Below, piece by piece: positions 21,626-32,943 of a stretch of DNA of 47,828 nucleotides (positions are counted from its first letter, which is position 1; each line of letters begins with the position of its first letter). The notes beneath the pieces are model-generated. The model ran no database searches. It was given only the letters and a program-made list of their open reading frames with translations, and was not told where the DNA came from. The translations under genes and the position numbers were made by a program. Source of the stretch: Gnetum montanum (lineage: Eukaryota; Streptophyta; Gnetopsida; Gnetales; Gnetaceae); the NCBI GenBank assembly GCA_015680685.1, contig MNCI01005191.1, forward strand, positions 253,522 through 301,349. The letters run 5' to 3'.

Positions 21626-24431
21626 ATGGCCCCTAAATGAGGACAGCATGGAGGACCTTCTCAAGGTGCAACCAAATGCTTGAGAAGAGGCAAAGGCCAA
21701 GGACCTCATGCGGAACATGCAGAATAGGAGGCACAATCATTCAACATCCATCAAGAAATCCTTGTCATTGCACAATCTGGCCAAGCAGAAGGTGGAGAGG
21801 TTAGGGCAGTCAAACAAGGACAATATCTCATGTTATCCTTGGAATGTGTTCAAGCCATTTGGGAAAGGTCAACATCTACTGCAATGATTGTGGAACTTAA
21901 TTTTGGACCTTTTACCGAATTCACCCTTGAACTAGTCAAGGATCAACTCAAGGGATCTCCACTATGGCTTATCCTCTTAGAGAGTGGAGAATGGTATTTG
22001 GGTGAAGCCTATCAATTTTGGCACAATAAGGAGGAAGGCACCACTGTTGATATTGGTGGAATTTCAGTTGACTTCTCCACAAAGGCCATTATGGAAGTTT
22101 TGAATCTTCCAAATACAGGGCCTAAAGTTGCTCATTTTCCCACTTGCTCTGATGCAGATGCAAGAAAAGTATGGCTAAAAAGGATGTACAACAAAGAAGA
22201 GAAGACATATGGAGAACTAACCCTTGAAGAGAGAATTTACTTTAAAGTTGGCACCTATCACATTTTCCCAAAAAAGGGGTTAAATGGAATTTCTATTTAT
22301 GTAGCTAGAGGAAGTGTAATTTTTATGGGCAAGGTTGATGCCAATTTGCCCCATTTGTGTTTAACAAAAATATTGAGGTAGTTTGAAGAATGGAAGATAG
22401 GAAAGTTTGCACTACCCTTTCCATGTCTAATCAGGAAGTTGTGTCGTCATGCTAGAATTCTAGGGTACAGTAATGATGTCCTCAGAAAGGCTCAAAATGC
22501 TTCATATGCTAAATTACTTAAGCCACTAGCACCAAGAAAAGATGTTGGTGAGACGTTGGAGCTTGAACAAGAATAGACAATTAGGCCCATTGCATCTCAA
22601 ATAGCAGGGCCTAGCCAAATTTCAGACATGAGGCCCAACCAACAACAAGAAGCAGGTCCTAGCATGCAGCCCATAGGGTAGCAGGACCAGCAACCGCCAC
22701 TACTGTTGCAAGATTATCGACCGTTGATGAACCATCTCATGGCCATCATAGAGATGGTCAATTGGGGAAGTAGGGATGAGGCCAATCTCTTTAAGGTGAT
22801 CGATGATGTTGTACAGCCCACCATATCAATCAATCCTGCAAGGGGTAAGGTCTCAATTTAAATAGGAGGAGGGGAATTGCATTGGTCATAATAAATATCT
22901 AGAAATGCTGCATCATTCCAAGTACAATTAGAAATTAGTGAAGGCCCCACCGTGGTGGCCATGCAACACTAGGATGTAATTAGAGTAGCAGAGGTGGTTG
23001 TGGACCACATCAAAGAATCGTTTAATGTTTCTATTATGCCACCAGTAGATTTCACAGGAGCACATGATGCTCAAGTTTTGGCTAGTACCTCAATGACTCC
23101 TGCAGAACATGAGGATGCTCTGGATCACTTTCTGCAAGTAGGATAAGTAATGATGTCCTTGTTTGACATCCCCCAAGATGTCACAACAGCACAATCAGAT
23201 CTCATTTCCACTAAAGGAAAGCTTGTCATGGTTGAGGTTAGGGCTGAACATGTAGAAGATGAGTTGTAGAGACTCCAAGAAAAGTTCATTTCCCTACAAG
23301 TTGAATAGCAGGATCCATCCCAACTTGTTCCAGCTGATCAGTTAGAATCATTTAGGATAGAGTAGTTAAATAAATTGTTAGTGGAGAATAAAAGGGTAGC
23401 AATGGAAAAAGAGAAGGCTGATTGGGATGCTTCAAAAGCATAAGCTCAGACATATGCATATGCGAAAGCACTCAAGGCCTTACAAGAAGAGAATAAACTC
23501 CTTACTACCAAAAATCTTCAGTTGACAATAGTTCAAAAATAGAAGAATGTTCTTAAGGAAAGTTTTCAACAGATGCGAGAAAAACTAATAAAAGTTAACC
23601 AAGACATAAGTTGCTTAGCCAGAGAGAATAGAATCCTCTTAGTAGAGGAGGTATGTGCCATCCAGTAGAAGATAGCCATTGAAATAAGCACGTGGAAAAA
23701 TGAGGCTAAGTGACATACAAAATTAAAGGAACACTTTTGTGATCAAGTGGGGATGTATAAGGAGATCATTGAAAAAGAGATCCGTATGATGAAGGATAAC
23801 ATTAATTCTTGTAGTGCTTAACACATTGACTGGCGAGCCATACTAGATACTTATGGCTTCTTTCACCAAGCAGAATTAAAAAGTTGGGACCTACAAATCT
23901 AAGATCTCAAAAAAATACATGGAATTGGCAAATCTACGGTATGCCAACTTGGCCATGTTAATAGCAGGGCACTCAATAATGGAGCTAGAGAAGCAGGTAG
24001 CTACCACCTATGCCAAATATGAGACAGATTTTGTAGAACACAAGAAGACATTGTAAAGACTAGAGGTAGCAAACTTTAAGCTAGAGGTGGTAAAGGCTAG
24101 CTACTAAGGCCAAAAGAATGTAGCAGCAGAATTGGCTTGACAGCTTATATATTATCAAGAATTTAGAGACAAAGCTAGAGCCTATGAGGAGGAACAACGT
24201 CTGTTTGTGGCATTGTATGTTAAAGCTAATTAGATGTTTTTGCAACTGTCGTGTCCATGGAAAGTGCCAACTCTATCAAACATTGGAACATCAATATGGA
24301 CGACACATGATCCTTGGATAGAGGAAGAAAAACTTTAGTCGCTCCTTCAAAAGTATTTGTTTCAAAAGCCTAGAGCACAAGATAAAGGGAAGAAGCCCAT
24401 GGAGGAGCCACCACCACTAGGAACCACATGA
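21626..24431 (+). pseudogene. Second ORF: plant-retroelement-type domain plus long coiled coil
   Basis: About 930 codons from ATGGCCCCTAAA at 21626 to the stop at 24429. Residues about 69-250 (open at 21830-22381) form a globular part with VDFSTKAIMEVLNLPNTG, LTLEERIYFKVGTYHIFPKKG and VIFMGKVDANLPHLCL. This pattern recalls the plant transposon-associated Transposase_32-like domain (inference from memory). Then come a Gln/Pro-rich linker (22560-22740), a NLFKVIDDVVQP segment, and from 23270 a long heptad-like, Glu/Lys/Leu-rich coiled coil (LQEENKLLTTKNLQLTIVQ and similar). The C-terminus is EEPPPLGTT. Internal stops are mainly TAG at Gln-like positions, plus one frameshift in an A7 run at 23909-23915. 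A second copy lies at 28254-31812. Function is unknown; an env-like or extra structural protein is possible. Confidence 0.7.
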
Positions 24432-24602
24432 GTTTCAAAAAATTTTGTATTTTATGTTGGTGTCTAGATTTTGTTTTGTCTAGTTCCACACTGCGCCATG
24501 AAATAATCCATAGTCATTGAATAATTCCATATCTATCCACTATGTAATCAAATGAACTTGTTCCTCATTTTTTTTGACTCAAGGACATGTTTTTATTTAG
24601 TT

Positions 24603-24611
24603 GTGGGGGTA
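24603..24611 (+). other. Polypurine tract
   Basis: GTGGGGGTA abuts the TG start of the 3' LTR at 24612, the expected plus-strand primer position. The same GG-rich then TA pattern stands before the LTR at 32052. Confidence 0.75.
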
Positions 24612-25460
24612 TGATGAATTATGGTTTGCTAGGCCTTGATATTGGGTACGTGATATAGCAACCCAAGTACAATATCGTATACACAATATCATGATTCCTA
24701 TGTTACCCTATAAATATAGCACTCCGGAACATGAGGAAATGGGGTTATAGTCATTAGAGTCTTGATTCTTTTATCAATTTTTAGTTAGTTTTTAGTTCTT
24801 TTCCCAAGTGCATGCCCATAGTGTGATGCTTGTAATTGTACAAAAAATTTGTTCAAGTGTGACGTACTTGGACACACACACAATCAGCAATAAAGATCAA
24901 GATTACTCTATTATTGTAGCATTCACTTAGCTTTTAATTGTTTAATTATTAGTTATTTATTATTATTTTCTTAGTTAATATTTCTTTTATTATCATTTAC
25001 TATTTTTGTTGTTAACGCGAAATGAGTACATCTTAATCACGAACATTTAAGTGTAACTACATGGAAACTGAGTAGCATATCAAGTAAGGGTTCAAGTGAT
25101 GTGCACTTGGAAATTCCAGAAGTAGTACATGAAATTCAAGATGTGTATAGATGATTAAGGATGGATGCTCATCGCACTTAGGCTAGCTTAGATTTTATTG
25201 CCTATTGCTTATTAAGCTTAATTAAGTTATTTCTCATTGTCCTTAGGAGTAGCATAGTAGTAGAAATCACATCATACACCCCACTCTAGACTAAATCATA
25301 TGTGACAAAGTAAATACTAGTCCAGGTGGGAAGATAGTGAACTATTATCTACATATAACTATCTAGTTGCCACAACTAGTTTGTCTATGGAGTTTGATCG
25401 GATCGTGCGTGCACACTTGTATTTCTATGGTTGAGCGTAGTGGTACCTCGCCACTCATCA
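24612..25460 (+). mobile_element. 3' LTR of the pol-less element
   Basis: 849 bases, aligning along its full length with 16708-17580. TATAAATATAGC near 24709 and CAATAAAGATCAAG near 24890 are kept; U3 has lost or mutated several GATATC palindromes. It ends CCACTCATCA, followed by CGGAT, the near-match to CAGAT before the 5' LTR. Confidence 0.9.
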
Positions 25461-25633
25461 CGGATCTAGTAAGAATGTTACAGATTTAGAAGGTCATGAA
25501 GTAAATGGATAGATCAAATTGATGTGGGGACTTGATTCTGAGTAATTATCTATGTGTTATGAGGACAACACAAAGGGGATACAATGCATCAATAGTGAAA
25601 GAGGAGAGAAATCAGACATTTTGGTTATCTTTG

Positions 25634-25692
<59 letters not shown>
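25634..25692 (+). repeat. (GA)n microsatellite
   Basis: About 28 GA dinucleotides with one AA interruption early in the run. The apparent ORFs through it (alternating Arg-Glu) are produced by the repeat and are not genes. Confidence 0.95.
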
Positions 25693-25695
<3 letters not shown>

Positions 25696-26439
25696 TTATT
25701 CTACAAAGAGCCAAAGTCTGGAAATAATTTTTCAAATCACTAATAGCAAGGAATGTTAATTGAGTTCAGTAGTAAGGGTAGCTAATAAATGTTAAGCAAA
25801 TCTCCCAAAAGCCAAATGAAGAAAATTGTCAACTAACTAAAAAGCCAACCACATGGTAACAAATGTCAACATATTTTCATTTAGGGGCATCCTACTATCT
25901 ATAGGTCAAAGAATACCTCATAAATCATGTAAAAATAATGCATTGGGGGCCACAAAATCTTTCAAAAAGTTATAGAAGGTTCTAGATAGGATAATTTACA
26001 TGTAGATAAATGGATGTGAAAATTGACATCAGACATCAAATATAGGATTCAACTTGGACATCAAAGATTGAAAGAAGAATTGATGGTGGAATTGACAATG
26101 GACGTAGAAACTGAGAATTGCAAAAAAGGACCAAAATGATGCTATTGACATTGCAAAATGTCATTTTTGGTAAGTTAATGATAAAGGTCCATAAACTACA
26201 TTGTAGATGGTGTAGGATATCAAATCTAGACTACTGAAGATGGCTTTATGTTGAAAAGCCATAGAATACTCTTGGGACTTTGACTTATGTAGAAAAATCC
26301 AAAGTTGATATAAAACCATGTATTCTTCTTGGTTTTTTTTATGATTATTGAGTTAGACAATTCTTGGATGGTGTAGCATGCTCAAGATATAGGATCATAT
26401 ATACATAAGCATGCAATGTTGATCATTTGTAAGTGGGAC
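25693..26439. other. Unassigned decayed sequence
   Basis: No open frame. One plus-strand segment near 26260-26350 (LGTLTYVEKSKVD then ILLGFF) faintly recalls a Ty1-copia integrase C-terminus, but it is too short and broken to call. Confidence 0.3.
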
Positions 26440-26842
26440 TCATATTTTGATGTCCAATCTAAAGAATATGCTAAAGTTCCATGTTTTGTTAAGTTATATA
26501 CTCTTCTATTGAATTTTTAGAAAGCTAAGCAAAAAAATATCAACCTTCTTGGTCTTATTAAGCATATGAAGTTTATTTCTATAACATTTGGTTTTCATAG
26601 GTGTTTTTTTTGTTGAAATCAACCTTCTTAATCATAAAAAGAAATTAGTATTACAAGTAAGAAGAAAGGCTTATATTCAACCAATTGCATATTATAATCT
26701 TTCTAATTCTTGTAAGTTTTGCTATTATGAAGGATGTTTATTTAATGCTTGTTCTTTTTTACTTAAGAAAATGATTCTAAAGAAAAGAAAAAATGTGTTG
26801 AAATTGAAGATAGGAAAAAATAATATAAAGTTAAATATATAA
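26440..26842 (+). pseudogene. DUF4283 / CCHC zinc-knuckle relic of a LINE-type ORF1
   Basis: In broken plus-strand frames there is VPCFVKLYTLLLNF (near 26480-26520), matching the DUF4283 pattern P-x-W-V-R-L-Y-x-L-P-x-E-F-W. It is followed at 26615-26770 by VEINLLN, QPIAYYNLSNSCKFC then GCLFNAC. This is the layout of the plant zf-CCHC_4 region (VEIDL, LDYE-LPFRC-x-C, GH-x-C), in which the knuckle has lost its His. Such proteins are typical ORF1s of plant LINEs and of related domesticated genes. No RT follows. Confidence 0.5.
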
Positions 26843-28253
26843 AAAATAAAGTTAAAGTAAATAATAAGAATGATCAAATAGTAATAAAAAATCTAGAGAA
26901 GATAGAAGCTTATATGTATTTTTTTATTAGTACTAGAGAAAGTATTAAGCAGCCTAGATAGCTCATAAAAATAATTTTTCCTTGTCTAATAATAATATTA
27001 TTAACTCAAAGATTAAAATTAGTATTGATAAGAATGTTATATTTTGTGGTAAATATTCTTGATTGAAGATTAAAAATAGCTGAAGTGATAAAGTTCTTCC
27101 ATAAGTGGTACTACTTTCTTATTTTAAAACAAATTTTGGTATTAAGATAGAGCTCTCTATCTCAAATCCTTTTGTTATTTTAAGTTCAAATTTTTTACAA
27201 CTTAGATCTACCTCTCTATTAATAATTAATTTTCTTCACTTATTTTTTCAAAGTTTTAATTGTAAGGTTATACATCTGAGTAGATAGTCCTAAAATCCAA
27301 TTTTGTATGTGCATGCACATACACACATGCACATAGAGTGCAAAAATTTGACCAAAATACATGCTTAAATCCAAATTTGAAGGTTAGTGATATCATAGCT
27401 ATCATATTGTAGGGCCTATGATGTCACATCTAGAATATTTCCCTTATAAAAAACTATATATATCTATGCACCTTTCATTTTTTTAATATTGTTTCATAAT
27501 GCATAGGGAATTCATGGTGTTTTCTTACTCCAAAGCTTTCTACACACCTTAACTTCCAAACCGCATATTCGATTTCTATCATTTAAAATCCTTTGAGTGC
27601 ATAGAGCTAAGATTTTTGGCATGAGTGAGGCATAGCACATTGTGGAAATGTTTCAAACACTCTATTTTTAAAGCATTATAATAGTGACTTTGAAAACTTT
27701 GATGAATTTAAATGCTCTAAGATATTCAAATTTTTTTATTTTATAAACTCTTGCATTTTGAGAAAATATTATTATTACACTTTGATTTACAATGATTTCT
27801 CTATAATTGTGATCAAGCTGAAATGCTACAATATTGATTTTTTAAATAATCAATTTAGGATCTAGTAATTGATCGATAATTATTTGATGTTTTTTCGTTT
27901 TTCCAATTTGGGAATGTTTTTAGAATTTTTAAATTCTTGATTAAGAGATTTGGTAAAGCATCTTATAATTGTTAGTGTACTAAACTATTGATTTTCAATT
28001 TTGTAAATTAAGATTCTAGCATTGATAATTTTTCCTTTGCTCTTACGTTTTAATTTGAAAATTTTTTATCAATTGCAAATTGGGCTTTTTAGTAATGTTT
28101 ACAAAACTATTAATTCTGCAATCACTTATGTGCTTGATGATTATTTCCTTTCAGTTTCCAATCAAATTGAAGGGATTGAAGAAGGTTTAAGAATCACTTT
28201 GAATTTTTTTGGAATGTTTAGGAAGAATTACAATTAATATTCAGTGATTACAG
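26843..28253 (+). other. AT-rich region before the old second ORF
   Basis: There is no recognised domain; short ORFs (27105-27287, 28022-28237) look accidental. It may be the decayed equivalent of 20091-21625, since it too ends in an acceptor-like TGATTACAG directly before ATGGCTCCAAAG. A palindromic TGTGCATGCACA lies near 27310. Confidence 0.4.
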
Positions 28254-31200
28254 ATGGCTCCAAAGTAAAACCTTGCAGCTAGAGGACCATCATAGCCTTA
28301 TGAAAAGTGATTAAAAGGAGAGTGTGTAGAGGATGTAATAGAAACCAATCATAAGAATGACATGTTGAGGAACAAAATATCCAATATGAGATTGTCTAGT
28401 AATCGACATCCGAAACATAGTAATTAGCATAAGCTGAAGCATTAGTACCACCTACTCCAAAAGCAGGTAGACAAGTCACTCTTTCAAAAGAGTATGTCAA
28501 GGCCATTAGTGACAAATCAATTATGACTATTGTTATTGCAAAATAAAATTTTGGGTTATTGTTAGAATTTTCATTACAAGAAATGTGGAAATAATTGTAA
28601 ACCTTATCATTTTAACTAATAATTTCTACAAATAGTAAATGGTAGATAGGAAAAACATACCAAGTCTAGCATAACAAGCAATAAGATACTACAAAAAATA
28701 TAGAAGGTATTTTAGTCTCTTATTCTATTGAAGCTATTATTGTAGTGTTGAAACTACCCAACATTAGAATAAAGATAGTTATGGTGTCTACTGAGTTGAC
28801 ATAGAAATAAGAACTTTATGGCTAGAAAGGACTTATAGAGATAAAAATAAAAAGTTTGGAAAATTCTCATTAGCAAAAAAATTTTATTTCAAAATAGGTA
28901 CCTACCACATATATCCTACTAAGCACCTAAATAGGATATCAATGGATGAAAGCAAGGTAGTACCATTTCTAGTGGAAAATATCTAGCCAACATGACCCAT
29001 GTTTTCTCTTTGGAAATTGAAAGAAGATTTGAAGAAAAGCAATAAAAAAAATTCACATTGTCATTTTCTTACCTAACAAGGAAGTTGATGAGTGGTGAGG
29101 TACCCCTACACTCAACCATATGAATAAGAGCGTTTACGAATGATCCAGTCGAACTCTGCAAACGAGCTAGTTGTCATATCTAGATAGTTACATGTTGATT
29201 GCAATTTGCTGTCTTCCCACCTAGACTAGTATTTGCTTTTTCATGTATGGTTTAGTCTAGAGTGAGGTGTATGATGTGGTCCTAAACTAGTGCTACTCCT
29301 AGAGGCAATGGAAAATAACTTTGCTTTAAGCTAAGAGGGAATGTAAGAAGAGAATCTAAGCTAGCCTAAGTGTGATGAACATTTTTCCTTAATCATCCAT
29401 ACACATCTTGGACCTTGTGTACTACTTTTGGGATTACCAAGCGCATGTTACTTAAGCACTCCTAGATACGCTACTGGGATACCAAGTAGTCACACTTAAA
29501 TGCTTGTGATTAAGTCGTACTCATTCTACATTTAATAACAGGGATAGTAAAGGAAGGTAAAGAAATATTAACTAAGAAAACAATAAATAACAATAACAGT
29601 TCAACAATTAAAACTAAGTGAATGTTGCAATGATGAAGTAATCTTGATCTTTATTGCCGGTCATGCACATGTCCAAATACGTCACACTCGAATAAAGGTT
29701 CTATACAATTACAATAATCAAATTGCGGGCATGCACTGGGGAAAAAGTTGAGATGAACTAAAAATGAACAAAAAGACTCTACACTTCCACCTGCTTACTC
29801 CCCTTCTTGTGCTTCCAAATGTGTATTTATAAGCTTACACAAGAATCATGATATCGTGCATCCGATATCGTAAGCTAGGCCATGATATTGCATACCCGAT
29901 ATCACGGATTTGATATCATGGGTTCGATATCGAAGCCTGACAAATCATGGTTCATTAGAAGTTATGCAAAAGATTTGGTATTAAATGATAAACCAATAAC
30001 ATAGTTTAAAAAGTTCAAACTTCCTTATACAAAATGATTACAAAATCTATTCTTACTAAGAAAGATCAAGTAGAAGAACCATCAAGCATACTAATAGAAA
30101 AAATTCTAGTAGTAGAAACTAGGGGTATAGGGCATAACACCCATATTGCAGTAACAAAACTATGAGACTATAGACCATCTAGGAGTTATTTACAAGAAAT
30201 TACAAAAATAGTTGGCTAAAGAATAAGGAAGGTGGCAAGAATGTTCAAGGTTATACAAGATCAACTAGAGATTTCATTGGATCCTATAAGAGGGCAGATC
30301 TTAGTAAATGTTACAAGAGATGATTGGATTGCTCAAATCTTTGTAAAAGTTGTCGCATTTCAAGTAACACTTGAAATAGGAGAGGGAGCCACATTTGTGA
30401 TAATACGATATGAAGGAGATCAAGAAGTTACAAAAATTATCATAAATCACATTAAATATGCTCTAAACATTCCAATAGTACCAGTACGGATTGTGAGATG
30501 TGCAAACAATAGTTATAGCTAAAGAAAAGGAAAAGAAAGCAAATGTTGATGAACATGAGGATGCATTGGAAAGATTGGTGTAGATAAGATAAATTATCAA
30601 GGATATCCTAGACATTCTTGAGGCTATTACAGCCACCTAGTCTTAACTCATCTCTATAAAAGGAAAGTTGGTTATTATTGAATCTAGATTACGATATGTA
30701 AGTTAGAGGTCTATGGAATGTAAGATAAATTAATCCAACTTAGAATTGAACTTTAAGACATGTTTCTTTAAAACAATTAGAGTAGTTTAAAGTAGAACAT
30801 GTTAGTAATTTCATAGTTAACTAGAATTAACTAGAAATAAATAGGAAACAAGCCATTTGGAATGTCTTAGCAGTGGATGCCAAGACTTATGATCATGTAA
30901 AAGATAGTATTACACTAGAAGAAGAAAATAAGAACCTCACTATTGAAAATAAAAGATTGACTAAGATAGGAAAAGAAAAAGACTAGCTAGAGGAAAGCCT
31001 TATACATCAATAAATTAACCATAGAAAATTGGAACCTATCAATGAAAAAATTATGCATATAATTCATCAAAAGTTCATAGTTGAAATTAGTGCAAATGAA
31101 GCCAAAGAGCACAAAAAGTTAAAGAAGAATTTTAGAGAATAATTCAACATGCAGAAGTAGATAAATGAAAAATAAATTAAATTGGAAAAGCCAAAAATCA

Positions 31201-31812
31201 ATGTTAAAGTTCAAAAAAATACTCAAATGACAACTAGTCCGTAATATCATTACAATAATCAACTTGGCATAGATAAAAATGAAAGAATCATAGATTAATG
31301 GCACAACTTAGTAATTTGAATTGGCTAATCATAGATATGCAAACTTGGAAATTTTAACAATAGGTAGACCAAGAATGAACTTGAAAAGTACCTATTAGCT
31401 ATGTACTTTTATATAAAAATTAGCATAAACACCATAATTAGGCATAACAAAAAATACATATTTCTAATGTGGAATTAGAAGTATTAAAAAAATATATACT
31501 AATTAAAGGGATGTAGCTAATAATATGGGAAAATGCATGGTAGATTACCAAGATTTGCACAAACAAGTGAAACAATTTGACATTAAAAAGAACAAATTTT
31601 CAGCTTGGTATGTTGAGGCCAACAAATTAATCCTATAGTTATCTTATTCGTGAAAAGTGTTTACAACAAAAAACCTTATCAATTTGGATTGAACAATGAA
31701 TAATCTTAGGACTAATGAGGATAAGTTGAGAGCTATAAGAAGCTACTTCCACATGAAGATGATACAATAACAACCAATATAGGAAGAGCCTCCACCTCTA
31801 GGAACAACATGA
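28254..31812 (+). pseudogene. Old copy of the retroelement second ORF, split by a solo LTR
   Basis: Starts ATGGCTCCAAAG as at 21626 and ends EEPPPLGTT-stop (31783-31812) exactly like that ORF. Between them it shows the same order: a weak match to the globular domain (YVKAISDKSIMTIV against CVQAIWERSTSTAMIV; TYHIYPTKHLN against TYHIFPKKGLN near 28900), MFKVI-Q near 30241, the EGATFVIIRYEGDQEV region (30232-30522), and then a Lys/Glu-rich coiled-coil stretch to about 31750. Stops occur every few dozen codons. Bases 29086-29957 are a later solo LTR insertion. The divergence from the copy at 21626 is large, yet both ends are recognisable. Confidence 0.65.
29086..29957 (-). mobile_element. Solo LTR with perfect target duplication GAAGT
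   Basis: 872 bases, antisense, flanked by GAAGT at 29081-29085 and 29958-29962. Read on the minus strand it starts TAATGAACC and carries at least five GATATC palindromes (29849-29935), TATAAATAC near 29825, CAATAAAGATCAAG near 29655, and ends GGGGTACCTCACCACTCATCA. It interrupts the old second ORF, whose reading resumes on the far side. It resembles the LTR at 47120 more than those at 16708 or 24612. Confidence 0.9.
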
Positions 31813-32051
31813 AGACTTACATCAAATGTTTTGAAGATTTTGATTTTTTTATTTTTTTTTCATATATCGAGATGCTTTTGTCTTTATTGTAGTCTACTCA
31901 AATAAATAATGCAATGCAATAGTCTAGTCCAGCAAATCAGTTAATTATTTATTTGTCCATTAAGTTAGTTGAATTTCCTTCACAATATTGTAACAAACTT
32001 AGTTTCACTTTTTTTGATGTAAGGATGAGTTTCTAGTTGGTCTTGGAGGTA

Positions 32052-32837
32052 TGTTGAATAGTTAATAAGTTAAGTATGATATCACACCTATGATATCATA
32101 TGTTTTCATAATGTATCATAGATGTGATGTATTCGGGGTTGGTAATACCTATAAATATTAATCAATTATTGCACTTAATGCACATATTTTATCCCAACTT
32201 GGGTAGTCTCTTATAATTTTATTCTATAAATATAGAGTTAGTCCATGAGTACTTGTAGTATGATCTAAAGTGATTGCACGAAATATTGATTTAAATAGAA
32301 TGTACCTAAACATGTTCCATGGCTAGAAATGAATATTAAGATTATTTATGATCATTACAGTAAATCATTGAGCATAGATTTTACTTTTTATTATACATTA
32401 GTTACTCTATGAAATAAGTACAACTAGGTTTGAATGTAATGTGTAATCATATGATAACTAGTAATGATATCACTTAGCTCACCTACTAAAAAGTTTCTTA
32501 ATAATCTTAGTAGCTATTATACTATCTTAGGACATGTATAATAAGCTAGGACCAAATACTTTTAATGCCATTAGGCTAGTTTAACATTTCTTTTCATTGT
32601 TTCTTAGATTTAATAATTTTAATATTCAAATTTTCCTTTAGCTTTATTATAACCAAACAACATCATTGCATCATACATCTCACTATGAGTTAAATTATTT
32701 ACATTGTGTACAACTAACTCAAGTAAGAATATGATGATCAACTATCATGCATTAACTCCCTAGAGATAATATTAATCCATTCACAGATTATGGTGTAATT
32801 TGTATGGTTTGATGTTTGAAATATTTATTGCTTATCA
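32052..32837 (+). mobile_element. Old 3' LTR
   Basis: Preceded by TTGGTCTTGGAGGTA, a purine tract matching the position at 24603. It starts TGTTGAATAG. It holds GATATCAC motifs (32078-32100), CCTATAAATATT as TATA near 32150, and the shared U5 order (TTTGAATGTAATGTG, CATACATCTCACTATGAG, CAACTAACTCAAGTAAGAA) before a GCTTATCA end. It is heavily diverged and AT-rich, in step with the ORF relic before it and with the 5' LTR relic at 6250-6909. Confidence 0.65.
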
Positions 32838-32943
32838 AGTAGCTAGATTATATTAATATGCTTTTGCTTTTTAATAAGAAATTAAGATTTTGACTTAAAT
32901 TTTTTCATTCATTCTTATGGCAATTAATATGCATCATCCTATT

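Larger units (their letters stand above)
16708..25460 (+). mobile_element. Complete pol-less LTR retrotransposon with gag and a long second ORF
   Basis: An 8.75-kb element with two LTRs (16708-17580 and 24612-25460), primer site, gag, a long unrecognised ORF, a purine tract, and imperfect target duplication CAGAT/CGGAT. LTR ends are TGATGAATT and CTCATCA. No protease, RT, RNase H or integrase motif is visible between gag and the second ORF (20091-21625), where pol normally sits. It is therefore a non-autonomous, gypsy-like element that would need proteins in trans. The LTRs differ by many substitutions and small indels, so the insertion is old, though younger than the related element around 28254-32837. 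Confidence 0.85.

Noticed and set aside
25532-25759. ORFs encoding Arg-Glu repeats
   Set aside because: They are produced by the (GA)n microsatellite.
26180-26420. Possible Ty1-copia integrase C-terminus (LGTLTYVEKSKVD, ILLGFF)
   Set aside because: Only a few residues fit, with a stop following and no RT nearby.
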